The position numbers and the translations under genes are program-made. A DNA stretch of 13,093 nt, from positions 1 to 13,093 of the forward strand of contig JBDZUZ010000107.1 of NCBI GenBank assembly GCA_040255445.1. The letters run 5' to 3'. A model generated the notes under the pieces. That model was given only the letters and a program-made list of their open reading frames with translations, was not told where the DNA came from and did not search any database. The stretch comes from JBDZUZ01 sp040255445. Lineage in GTDB: Bacteria > Planctomycetota > Phycisphaerae > Phycisphaerales > UBA1924. Below are positions 1 through 6,758 of the stretch, piece by piece. The stretch's first letter is position 1. Every line of letters begins with the position of its first letter.

Positions 1-50
1 AGGTTGGCCAGAGGACTTCCACCTCCGGGTGATCGAACATGCTCGGCACA

Positions 51-304
51 CCAAAGACACACCGATCGCTCGCGCAATCGGCTCCTCTTCGTGCTACGTC
101 TCTGTCTCCAGCGTCGTGTTCCGCCGACCGTGCATCACGCTCGCGTGCGCCCAAAGACACACCGATTGCTCGCGCGATCGGCTCCTCTTCGTGCTACGTC
201 TCTGTCTCCAACGTCGTGTTCCGCCGACCGTGCATCGCGCTCGCGTGCGCCCAAAGACACACCGATTGCTCGCGCAATCGGCTCCTCTTCGTGCTACGTC
301 TCTG
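51..304. repeat. 100-bp direct tandem repeat, about 2.5 copies, with internal hairpin
   Basis: Three units begin with CCAAAGACACACCGAT at 51, 151 and 251, giving an exact 100-bp period. The third copy matches through 304 and then diverges. Copies 1 and 2 differ at only four positions (67/167, 76/176, 111/211, 137/237), all transitions; copy 3 differs from copy 2 at one. Each unit has an 8-bp inverted repeat with a 4-nt loop, perfect in copy 3 (CCGATTGC 262-269, GCAATCGG 274-281). Because 100 is not a multiple of three, every reading frame shifts from unit to unit, so the repeat is unlikely to code for protein. The unit is too long and the copies abut directly, so it is not a CRISPR. Its function is unknown. 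Confidence 0.93.
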
Positions 305-346
305 GAGCACTACGACGACGACGCCGCCCGCGCCGCAACACGACGA

Positions 347-373
347 TTGACAAGGCCCAACATCCGGTACACT
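347..373 (+). promoter_or_regulatory. Candidate promoter placing +1 at the zinc-ribbon ATG
   Basis: A perfect -35 hexamer TTGACA lies at 347-352 and TACACT (fits TANNNT) at 368-373. The 15-bp spacer is shorter than the usual 17. A start about 7 nt after the -10 falls on the ATG at 380, and no Shine-Dalgarno sequence precedes that ATG. Together this suggests a leaderless or nearly leaderless transcript. It is inferred from motifs only. Confidence 0.45.
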
Positions 374-379
374 GCGCTC

Positions 380-604
380 ATGGCACAGCGCACCAACCTC
401 GACACCGTCCGCTGCCCGCGTTGCAACATCACCAAGCAGTACCTGGGCACGAAGAAGTTCCACGAAGGCCGCCGGTACGGCTTCCTCGGCGAGATCGGCG
501 AGCTCTTTGTGAACAAGGAGACTTTCGACGTTTATGCCTGCCCGCGGTGTGGGTCGGTGGAGTTCTTTGTTGATGGTGTGGGCGAGGAGATGCGCGGGGA
601 GTGA
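380..604 (+). CDS. Small zinc-ribbon protein
   Basis: The protein has 74 residues and two CPRC knuckles (C12/C15 and C54/C57) separated by 38 residues, a four-cysteine zinc-ribbon arrangement. The segment between them is rich in charged and aromatic residues (GEIGELFVNKETFDVYACPRC, residues 37 on), and the end is acidic (GVGEEMRGE). Such small ribbons commonly bind nucleic acid or protein partners, but the role here is not known. The open frame extends upstream to 29 only through the non-coding repeat. ATG 380 is chosen because the zinc-ribbon homology starts there and a promoter-like pair ends 6 nt before it. No Shine-Dalgarno is visible. Its stop overlaps the GTG start of the next gene (GTGA at 601-604), suggesting co-transcription and translational coupling. 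Confidence 0.85.
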   Translation: MAQRTNLDTVRCPRCNITKQYLGTKKFHEGRRYGFLGEIGELFVNKETFDVYACPRCGSVEFFVDGVGEEMRGE

Positions 605-1452
605 GCGGCGATGCGGCCAATCCCGGCCCGCCACGGATCTGGTGCACCGCCGCGGCGGAAGCGCCGATCGTCGCGGTAATCGCGCGCTTTGGCGGCAAGC
701 CGCGGTGGACCTGCATCCTGCGTTGGAACTGGAAGACCGGCACGGTCGATGAGGGATCGTGGACGCGGCTCGATGTGCTCGGGCATCGGTGCGCTCTGTC
801 GCGCGATGGCGAGTACTTCCTGTACTACGCGAAGGGTGGCTCGCTCGGTCCGTTCAGCCCCAGGTCCGGCGGCGCGGCGACGATATCGCGCCTGCCGTGG
901 CTGACCGCGCTCACGGATGCAGAGAACCACTTGCCCGCGGGCGGCGGTCCGACACGTGATGCGCTTGAAAAGGACCAGCAGGAGCGACTCTGGCGACTCT
1001 TTGACCCTTGGCCGATCTACATCCGCGATGAGGACTGGCCAGCACCGCTGGGGACCGATTGGAAGAGGGTTGCCAACCTCGATGCCTTGCGTGCGCACTT
1101 CGGCGCCGGACGTCGGCTTCGTATCGCGGCGACCGCATCCATCCCGCGATCGAGCTTGAGTCTACTGGCGGTGGTGACGACCCGAGGCGCACAGTACAGC
1201 GTGTTCGGTCACGAGATTCGGTTCCATCTGGCCCGGGGCGATGATGCAATGCCGCAAACCCACCTCGAGGGCGTGCGCTGGGCCCGTCCGACCGACGATG
1301 GCCGCCTCCTTGTCGCGACCGATGCAGGCTCGCTCGAGATGCGAACGATCGATGCCGCGGCAGGGTCGACAGCGATCGCCTGGCAGCGCGATCTGAGCGC
1401 TATGAACCCGAACCCGCGTTCCGCGCCCGCGTGGGCGATCGCGCCGATCTGA
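601..1452 (+). CDS. Hypothetical protein, conserved in style, function unknown
   Basis: This 283-residue soluble protein has no signal peptide and no membrane helix. I do not recognise the family. It is rich in tryptophan, with motifs such as LRWNWKTGTVDEGSW near residue 40 and a 'LSRDGEYFLYYAKGG' segment near residue 67, reminiscent of propeller-like 'SPDG' strands. A later segment reads LEGVRWARPTDDGRLLVATDAGSLEMR. The start is GTG at 601, overlapping the stop of the zinc-ribbon gene by GTGA. A purine-rich GCGGGGA immediately upstream and GAGGAG at 583-588 could aid initiation. The overlap implies an operon with the zinc-ribbon gene, so a shared pathway is possible but undemonstrated. An inverted repeat (1445-1460) covers its stop codon. 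Confidence 0.72.
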   Translation: MSGDAANPGPPRIWCTAAAEAPIVAVIARFGGKPRWTCILRWNWKTGTVDEGSWTRLDVLGHRCALSRDGEYFLYYAKGGSLGPFSPRSGGAATISRLPWLTALTDAENHLPAGGGPTRDALEKDQQERLWRLFDPWPIYIRDEDWPAPLGTDWKRVANLDALRAHFGAGRRLRIAATASIPRSSLSLLAVVTTRGAQYSVFGHEIRFHLARGDDAMPQTHLEGVRWARPTDDGRLLVATDAGSLEMRTIDAAAGSTAIAWQRDLSAMNPNPRSAPAWAIAPI

Positions 1453-1460
1453 GCAGATCG
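1445..1460. promoter_or_regulatory. 16-bp inverted repeat at a stop codon, upstream of lpxC
   Basis: CGATCTG at 1445-1451 and CAGATCG at 1454-1460 are perfect inverted arms separated by AG. The repeat overlaps the TGA of the upstream gene and lies 54 bp before the lpxC start. No T tract follows, so a rho-independent terminator is unlikely. It could be a protein-binding site or a chance palindrome. Confidence 0.3.
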
Positions 1461-1514
1461 GGACGCACCGGGCTCGCACGGTCTGCGCTTTCCCGATCGC
1501 TCCTAACCTCCCCC

Positions 1515-2417
1515 ATGCCCCCGCGCACCACACTCGCCGCCCCCACCGCCGAACTCCGCGGCATCGGGCTCTTTACCGGCGCTCCGGGCGCAGTACGCAT
1601 CGCACCTGCCGAATCGGGCGGGGTCGTCTTCACGCGTACCGACCGCCCGGGCACGCGCTGGATCCCGGCGACGATCGATCACATCGTCCGCGATCTCTCC
1701 AAGGTCGGCTTCCCCGCCGGCATGCCCGTGCGCAACTCGGTGCTCGCTTCGCCCGATGCCGCGGCGGTCATCCTCACCGTCGAGCACATCCTCTCCGCGC
1801 TCGTCGGCATGGGCATCACCGATGCCACCATCGAGGTCGAGGGCCCCGAGGTCCCGATCGGTGATGGCTCGGCGCAAGCGTTCGCGGAGCTGATCGGCGG
1901 CGCGGGGACGCGCCAACTGAGCACCACCATCGAGCCGCTCCGGCCGCGCGAGCCGATCACAGTCGAGGACAGCCGCGGCGGCCGCATCGACATCTCGCCC
2001 CTCGCCGCGGGCGATGATCACGCCACCTACGAGTACCGCCTCGACTACGGCCCCGATTCCCCGCTGAAGGCCCACACCGCGAGCTGGCGGGCGTTGGGGG
2101 GCGGCCGCGGCGGCGACAGCTACCAACGCTCCGTCGCCCCAGCACGCACCTTCTCCCTCCGCGCCGAGGCCGAGGCGGCGCGGGCCGCGGGGCTCTTCAA
2201 GAACTTCTCCCCCCGCGACCTGCTCGTAATCGGTGACGACGGCGACCCGATCGAGAACGCCTGGCGGATGGCGGACGAGCCCGCGATGCACAAGGTGCTC
2301 GACCTGATCGGCGATCTGGCCCTCATCGGGCGGCCGCTCGCGGCGAAGGTCGTCGCGACCAAATCGGGCCACGCCCTGGCCCACGAGGCCTGCCGGGCCC
2401 TGCTCGCGGCGGTGTGA
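1515..2417 (+). CDS. lpxC: UDP-3-O-acyl-N-acetylglucosamine deacetylase LpxC
   Basis: LpxC is the cytoplasmic zinc enzyme of the committed step in lipid A synthesis: it removes the N-acetyl group from UDP-3-O-acyl-GlcNAc. From ATG 1515 the protein has 300 residues, close to the roughly 305 of E. coli LpxC. The first domain has RGIGLFTG (15-22) and TVEHILSAL (88-96), containing the general base E90 and zinc ligand H91, then PEVPIGDGSAQAF. The second domain has ARTF (210-213), AMHKVLDLIGDL with zinc ligands H259 and D263 and conserved K260, and KSGHAL with catalytic H286. All key residues are intact. An upstream in-frame ATG at 1431 would add 28 unconserved residues inside the previous gene, so 1515 is preferred. 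There is no Shine-Dalgarno; TAACCT (1504-1509) sits 5 nt before the ATG. The gene implies an LPS-bearing outer membrane. Confidence 0.95.
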   Translation: MPPRTTLAAPTAELRGIGLFTGAPGAVRIAPAESGGVVFTRTDRPGTRWIPATIDHIVRDLSKVGFPAGMPVRNSVLASPDAAAVILTVEHILSALVGMGITDATIEVEGPEVPIGDGSAQAFAELIGGAGTRQLSTTIEPLRPREPITVEDSRGGRIDISPLAAGDDHATYEYRLDYGPDSPLKAHTASWRALGGGRGGDSYQRSVAPARTFSLRAEAEAARAAGLFKNFSPRDLLVIGDDGDPIENAWRMADEPAMHKVLDLIGDLALIGRPLAAKVVATKSGHALAHEACRALLAAV

Positions 2418-2680
2418 GCCGGTCCCGGCCGGTCGGAAGGCCCCCGTGAACCCCGATATCGCTCACCCGCACGCCGGTCGCGATCCGACTCCTGAAACGA
2501 AACCGTCGCCACTGTCGTACTCAGGGCGGGCGACGGGCCGGTCTTTGATCGGGCGTTGCCGGCGAAAGGGCGGGACGGTGGTGGCCGGCCCCCTTCGGAC
2601 CGATAGTGTCAGACAGGCCCCTCGTTCGAGGCGCCACGGCCTCGCAGCACACAGTCACGCGAAACAGGGAGACAGGAGCC

Positions 2681-3433
2681 ATGCCGCGGCGGATCGCCCG
2701 CATGCTGAACAGATCGGACCCGCGGCCGGGCCGGCCGCGCGGCTTCACGCTCATCGAGCTCCTGGTGGTCATCTCGATCATCGCGCTCCTGATCGGCATC
2801 CTCATCCCCGCGCTGGGCAAGGCCCGCGAGAGTTCGCGGCGGGTGAAGTGCCTGGCGAACCTCAAGGGCATCGGCGTCGGCGTCTCGATCTACATGCAGG
2901 ATGTCAGCAAGGGCATCCTGCCGCTGGTGCGCCCCCTCAACGACGGCAGCAACACCAACGACCCATCGCTGCTCGACATCCTCAGCGACTACACCGACTC
3001 CGCGACGCCCTTCAAACGCGGCGAGAACGACTGGGTCGTCGCCGACCCGTGGCTCTGCCCCTCGGACCGCGGCGGTCGTGATGAAGCCACCAACTTCGTC
3101 CCGCTCTGGCAGAGCAACGGCACGAGCTACGAGTACGTCGCCGGGCAGCTCATGCTCGCGGCCGAGCTCTTCTTCGTGCGCGATCCGCAACGCGGCGTGC
3201 ACAAGGCCTACGAGAACAACCAGGACATGCTCGTGCTCGTCGACGCCGACGACTGGCACAACCCGCGGTACGAATCCGGCGGCTTCAGCGCGCTGCCCGA
3301 CCAGAACAAGTACGACCGCAACGGCCTCTTCTTCGGCGACTGGCGGGCCGACAAAGCGCCTTTCGCCGACACGCAGCGGGCCGAGAAGATCTTCGCCGAC
3401 ATCGTCCGCTTCGGCGGCGGGATCGGCGGCTGA
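2681..3433 (+). CDS. Prepilin-type (type IV pilin/pseudopilin-like) protein
   Basis: The protein has 250 residues with a basic leader of 21 ending in Gly, then FTLIELLVVISIIALLIGIL. This is a textbook prepilin-peptidase site, G21/F22 with Glu at mature position +5, followed by one hydrophobic helix and the PALGKARESSRRVKCLANLKGIG segment typical of planctomycete pilin-like proteins. The export system would be a type II secretion or type IV pilus machine, whose other components are not in this window. The body (residues 65-250) is polar, with a CPSDRGG segment after a WLCPSD motif, and has no recognised enzyme motif. ATG 2681 follows purine-rich AGGGAGACAGGAG (2666-2678). An in-frame ATG at 2606 would give an atypically long leader, and ATG 2702 is also possible. 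The next gene starts 22 nt downstream, suggesting an operon. Confidence 0.88.
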   Translation: MPRRIARMLNRSDPRPGRPRGFTLIELLVVISIIALLIGILIPALGKARESSRRVKCLANLKGIGVGVSIYMQDVSKGILPLVRPLNDGSNTNDPSLLDILSDYTDSATPFKRGENDWVVADPWLCPSDRGGRDEATNFVPLWQSNGTSYEYVAGQLMLAAELFFVRDPQRGVHKAYENNQDMLVLVDADDWHNPRYESGGFSALPDQNKYDRNGLFFGDWRADKAPFADTQRAEKIFADIVRFGGGIGG

Positions 3434-3455
3434 GCAACCCACCTACGAGCGAACC

Positions 3456-4259
3456 ATGAACGCGATGCCCAGCCTGATCGATGATCTGCAGCCCCCTTCC
3501 GAGGAAGGAAACGCCGCCGCCCGCAAGCCCCGCGGCCCGTCGCCCATCGCCCGGCTCAAGACCGCGTGGGCCACGCGCATGGCGGACCCAAAGAAGAAGG
3601 CCCAGACGAAGAAGGCCGGCATCGCCGGCGGGATCATGCTCGCCATCGGCCTCTCGGTCGGCGGCTACTTCGTCTTCCGCCCCACGCCCAAGCCCGACTA
3701 CCTCAAGGCCCGGCTCGACACCGTCTTCAACTTCACGCTGCTCACCGATGAGTTCAACAAGCTCCCGGTCGAAGAGCGGCTCAAGCTGATCTCCCAGCTC
3801 GTCGAGCGGCTCAAGGGGATGTCCGCCGAGGATTCGCTGCTGATGGGCGCCTTCGCCGCGGGCATCGCCGGCAAGGCCCGCGAGCAGATCGAGGAAAACA
3901 TCTCGCGGCTGGCGATCGACACCTGGGACATGTACGCCAAGGACTACGGCTCGATTCCCGAGGGCGAGCGCGAGAAGTATCTCGAGGATGCGTTCGTCGA
4001 CTTCACCAAGATGATGGAGGGCGTCGCCGGACAGGTCCGCGATGTCCCCGATGAGAAGCGGGTCGAAGAGGCCCGCCGCCAGGCCGAGCGCGACAAGAAG
4101 GTCATGAGCGACCCCAACCGCCAGCCCGGCGGCGAAGCGCTCGGCCGCTTCTTCAGCTTCATGAACAACAACGTCGGCTCGCACGCGACTCCCCAGCAGC
4201 GGATGCGCGGTCAGCTCATGATGCGCGACATGGTCCGCCACTTCCGCGGCCCGGGCTGA
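3456..4259 (+). CDS. Single-pass membrane protein of unknown function, paired with the pilin-like gene
   Basis: This 267-residue protein has a Pro- and Lys-rich N-terminal tail (about 1-52, including PKKKAQTKKAG), one membrane helix (about 54-74, GIAGGIMLAIGLSVGGYFVF) and a helical, highly charged C-terminal domain (75-267). The positive tail places the N-terminus in the cytoplasm and the large domain outside it. The domain has several amphipathic stretches and a Met- and Arg-rich end (RMRGQLMMRDMVRHFRG). I do not recognise the family. The gene lies 22 nt after the pilin-like stop and before a strong terminator, so the two genes probably form one transcript, and a role alongside the pilin-like protein is possible. 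The start could also be ATG 3465; no clear Shine-Dalgarno separates the two. Confidence 0.82.
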   Translation: MNAMPSLIDDLQPPSEEGNAAARKPRGPSPIARLKTAWATRMADPKKKAQTKKAGIAGGIMLAIGLSVGGYFVFRPTPKPDYLKARLDTVFNFTLLTDEFNKLPVEERLKLISQLVERLKGMSAEDSLLMGAFAAGIAGKAREQIEENISRLAIDTWDMYAKDYGSIPEGEREKYLEDAFVDFTKMMEGVAGQVRDVPDEKRVEEARRQAERDKKVMSDPNRQPGGEALGRFFSFMNNNVGSHATPQQRMRGQLMMRDMVRHFRGPG

Positions 4260-4289
4260 TCGGCCCCGCCCGGCAACACGACCAATGAA

Positions 4290-4320
4290 AAAGGCCCGCC
4301 GCGATTCGCGGCGGGCCTTT
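4290..4320. terminator. Strong hairpin terminator between convergent genes
   Basis: AAAGGCCCGCCGCG (4290-4303) and CGCGGCGGGCCTTT (4307-4320) form a perfect 14-bp stem with a 3-nt loop. On the + strand GTGTTTT follows; on the minus strand a T run (complement of the A's at 4288-4292) follows. It lies 30 bp after the stop of the membrane-protein gene and 20 bp before the end of the convergent HTH gene, so it probably serves both directions. Confidence 0.9.
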
Positions 4321-4340
4321 GTGTTTTCAATCCGGTCCGG

Positions 4341-5174
4341 TCAGGACTTCTTGCCGATCACCAGGCCCAGAATGCCGGCGATCAGCGTGAGGCCCGCCAC
4401 CGCGCCGATCAGGATCATGTACTGGCTGCCGAGCATCTCGACCAGCGAGCTGCCCGCGGTCGAGGTGAAGCTGATGATGATCGCGAAGGCCGCGAGCAGC
4501 GCCGCGATGACCATGCCGAAGGCCAGCCCGCCGACCAGGCCCGAGCCCGCGCCATCGAACGGCTCGGCCGCGACCAGCATCGTGCCGCCCGCGCCCGCCA
4601 TCGTCACACCCGGGGCGGTTTCGGTGGTGCCGCCGGGAGACTCGAACAGGCCGCCGGCGTCGCCGCCGAAGCCGGTGTCCGAGGCCGTGGTCGCCTGCGA
4701 CACCGTGTCGCCGCCGTAGACATCGTCGAGCAGGTTGGCGCCCAGCGAGGTGTCGTCGGCCTCCTTGGTGAGGTCGAGCAGGCCGCCCGAGCCCGAAGCG
4801 CTCTTGTCGCCCGGGTCGACCAGCGAGCCGGGGGCGGTGGTGATGCGGGTCACCGCGGAGGGGTCGGAGTCATCGGTGTCGTCGGTCTCGAAGATGTCGA
4901 TGCCGGTCGACTCCTTGGGGGCATCGAGGCTCATGCCCGTGCCGCTGGAGGCCAGGCTGAGGGGCTCGAGCTCGCCGCTCTCGGCCAGCGGGATGACGTC
5001 GCCGCCCTCCTCGCCGCCGGCGAGCAGGTCGACCTGCTCGCGCTTGAACATCAGCTTGTCGCGGTCACGGAACTCCTGGAGCTGGCCCTTGGAGGCCATA
5101 TCGCGGACCTCATCGGGGCTCTTGTCGAGCCGCTCGGCGGCCTCTTCCAGGGAATAGAACATCTTCGCCATCAT
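4341..5174 (-). CDS. Membrane-anchored excisionase/MerR-like helix-turn-helix protein
   Basis: The protein has up to 277 residues. Residues 5-52 (MFYSLEEAAERLDKSPDEV, then ASKGQLQEFRDRDKLMFKREQV) form an excisionase-type HTH of the HTH_17 kind; that family binds DNA or senses partner proteins. A long acidic, Ser/Gly/Thr-rich and probably disordered linker (about 53-210) follows, with FETDDTDDSDP near 95. Two hydrophobic helices end the protein: about 212-236 (GLVGGLAFGMVIAALLAAFA) and 252-274 (YMILIGAVAGLTLIAGILGL), before a KKS tail. An HTH at the N-terminus of a protein with two C-terminal membrane helices suggests a membrane-tethered regulator or scaffold with both ends in the cytoplasm. 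GGGAG precedes tandem ATGs at 5174 and 5171; the second has the better spacing (7 nt). The targets are unknown. Confidence 0.87.
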   Translation of the reverse strand: MMAKMFYSLEEAAERLDKSPDEVRDMASKGQLQEFRDRDKLMFKREQVDLLAGGEEGGDVIPLAESGELEPLSLASSGTGMSLDAPKESTGIDIFETDDTDDSDPSAVTRITTAPGSLVDPGDKSASGSGGLLDLTKEADDTSLGANLLDDVYGGDTVSQATTASDTGFGGDAGGLFESPGGTTETAPGVTMAGAGGTMLVAAEPFDGAGSGLVGGLAFGMVIAALLAAFAIIISFTSTAGSSLVEMLGSQYMILIGAVAGLTLIAGILGLVIGKKS

Positions 5175-5430
5175 CAGGCTCCCAGCAGGATCGTTTCACC
5201 CCGGTACGCCGCGGCACGCGGCCGGTTGCGGCCCATGCCGCCGGACCGTCGCCGCCACCCTTGGCGATCGGGGTTGCGCACGCTATCCGAAAGACGCCGA
5301 AACCTCAAGCCGACCCCCCTCCCTGAACCCCGCTTCGCGCCCGACCGCCCGAGGCCGCGGGCGATCGGGCCCTTTCCGCCCAACGGAGGCCACCCCAAAG
5401 AAGGGCCACCCCAAAGAGCCCCGGCCCCAA
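5175..5430. other. Intergenic region without a recognised gene
   Basis: This stretch lies upstream of the HTH gene and downstream of the propeller-like gene's terminator. Open frames here have no recognisable protein features. A 14-bp direct repeat GGCCACCCCAAAGA occurs at 5388-5401 and 5404-5417. No convincing promoter pair was found; the HTH gene's promoter presumably lies here. Confidence 0.6.
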
Positions 5431-5490
5431 AAAGGCGACCGCCGCCTTGTCGCCGGCCCGGGGAGGGGACTTGGCAACGAGGCGGCGGTC
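5431..5490 (-). terminator. Rho-independent terminator of the propeller-like dockerin gene
   Basis: GACCGCCGCCT (5437-5447) pairs perfectly with AGGCGGCGGTC (5480-5490), extended by three further pairs including one G-T. In the minus direction the hairpin is followed by GCCTTTTTGG. It lies 86 bp after the stop codon at 5576. The loop is long (about 26 nt) and itself GC-rich. Confidence 0.72.
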
Positions 5491-5575
5491 TTCCCTCTCT
5501 CCCCGGAGTTGCCCGCGACGTCACGCCGGAGCGGTCGCCGCGGGATCGGGGTCGGGATCGATCAAGCGGGCTGGC

Positions 5576-6619
5576 TTAGTTGCAGCCGCCGGCCTGCCAG
5601 CGCTCGAAGAAGAACGGGATGTCGTCGCCGTCGACGCCGCCCGAGCCATCAACATCGCCGCAGGGGGCGCCGGCCTGCCAGTCGTTGAAGAACGCGGTGA
5701 TGTCGTCGCCGTCGACACCGCCGGACTGGTCGTAGTCCGCAGCGCACACCGGGCAGCCGCCGCCACCACCGAAGTCGATCAGGCCGGCGTACTGGCCGCT
5801 CACGCCCGTCGAGGCCGGGCCGACCGGGGTCATCGAGCCCGTGTTGGGATCGAGGACGAAGACGCCGCCGTTGGAGCCGCCGGTGAAGAGGATGTTGCCG
5901 TTGCCCAGCTCGATCACGCCGCGGCCGGCATCAGTCGAGAGCCAGGAGTTGGTCAGCAGGCCCTCGCTGTAGTTGAAGATGCCCGTCGGGCTCGTAAAGC
6001 CGTTGATCAGCAGGTCGCCGTTGGCCCGCAGCGCCATCTGCTGCGGGAAGTCGAAGCTGTTGATGCCGTCGGAATCGATGACGGTGCCGACGAACACGCC
6101 CGCGGCGGTGTACTCGTGGACCGCGTCGTTATCGATGTCGTTCACAAGGATGTTGCCCGAGGGCAGCGCCACGACGTCGAAGGGGTCGGTGACGGGGAAG
6201 CTCGACTCGATCGTCGCAGTGGCGATGTCGATGATGATCACCGACTCACCCGGCGCGCCATTGTTGGAGCCCGCATTGGCGACGTAGACCTTGTTTCCGA
6301 CCTTCGCCATACCGCGCATGTTGTCGAGCCCGCCGACGATCTCGCCCAGGAGCTGCGGATTGGTCAGGTCCTTGGAGATGCGGCTGATCTTGTCGCGGAG
6401 CTGGTCGTTGACCCAGATCTCATCGCCAACATCAACGATGGCCTTAGGCGTCTGCGGTTCGACGAGCAGGTAGAACCAGTCGGCGTTCACGAGCGACCCG
6501 TCGGTCGCGTTGTACAACATGATGCGGTCGGCCGTCGAGTCGATGACGCCGATCATCGGCTGGGCGGCAGCCCCGGACGCGGCGACGAGAAAAGCGGCGG
6601 CGATAGCGATCGTCTTCAT
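5576..6619 (-). CDS. Secreted propeller-like protein with C-terminal GC-type dockerin-like module
   Basis: This 347-residue protein has a signal peptide (MKTIAIAAAFLVAASGAAAQ, cut probably after residue 20). The body (21-285) has repeated short strands with patterns such as GDEIWVNDQ, GNKVYVANAGSNN, SGNILVNDIDN, NGDLLINGF and GNGNILFTGGSNGGVFVLD. This is the style of NHL/YVTN-type beta-propellers that read out a stored value. The end (288-347) holds two calcium-type loops, D295-D306 and D322-D333, matching the dockerin pattern DxDxSGxVDxxD, each followed by a short helix (ITAFFNDW, IPFFFERW). Cysteines are at 289, 292, 320 and 346, and the protein ends GGCN. The module probably attaches or sorts the protein at the cell surface. 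The start is firm: AGGGAG lies 5 nt upstream. The enzyme or ligand role is unknown. Confidence 0.93.
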   Translation of the reverse strand: MKTIAIAAAFLVAASGAAAQPMIGVIDSTADRIMLYNATDGSLVNADWFYLLVEPQTPKAIVDVGDEIWVNDQLRDKISRISKDLTNPQLLGEIVGGLDNMRGMAKVGNKVYVANAGSNNGAPGESVIIIDIATATIESSFPVTDPFDVVALPSGNILVNDIDNDAVHEYTAAGVFVGTVIDSDGINSFDFPQQMALRANGDLLINGFTSPTGIFNYSEGLLTNSWLSTDAGRGVIELGNGNILFTGGSNGGVFVLDPNTGSMTPVGPASTGVSGQYAGLIDFGGGGGCPVCAADYDQSGGVDGDDITAFFNDWQAGAPCGDVDGSGGVDGDDIPFFFERWQAGGCN

Positions 6620-6656
6620 GGGATCTCCCTCTGGGGTGTTGTTCTGACTGCCTCCG

Positions 6657-6684
6657 AGTGTCGTGAAACGCCGCCCGAAGTCAA
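6657..6684 (-). promoter_or_regulatory. Candidate promoter for the propeller-like gene
   Basis: On the minus strand, TTGACT (complement 6679-6684) and GACACT (complement 6657-6662) are separated by 16 bp. The predicted start is about 30 nt upstream of ATG 6619, leaving room for its AGGGAG ribosome site. The -35 directly follows the hairpin that may end the upstream gene. The -10 is a weak match to TATAAT. Confidence 0.4.
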
Positions 6685-6685
6685 G

Positions 6686-6715
6686 CGCGAACCCGCCGTT
6701 CCCGTCGGGTTCGCG
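6686..6715 (-). terminator. Hairpin after the GEVED-type gene, probable terminator
   Basis: CGCGAACCCG (6686-6695) and CGGGTTCGCG (6706-6715) form a perfect 10-bp stem with a partly paired 10-nt loop, beginning 43 bp after the GEVED gene's stop on the minus strand. The following sequence (CTTGACTTC) has only a weak T content, so termination may be partial or factor-assisted. Confidence 0.5.
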
Positions 6716-6758
6716 TGTATGAAATCAAAGTACAGCCTCTGTCGAAGGTCCGTTCGGG

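Noticed and set aside
51..304. CRISPR array
   Set aside because: Units are 100 bp, contiguous and near-identical throughout, with no alternation of short repeats and unique spacers, and no cas genes nearby.
29..379. Long N-terminal extension of the zinc-ribbon protein and other frames through the repeat
   Set aside because: The 100-bp period rotates the frame at each unit, and the products are Arg/Ser/Cys-rich with no homology. The zinc-ribbon core starts at 380.
1503..2384. 293-codon minus-strand open frame opposite lpxC
   Set aside because: LpxC on the + strand is complete with all catalytic residues; the antisense product is low complexity.
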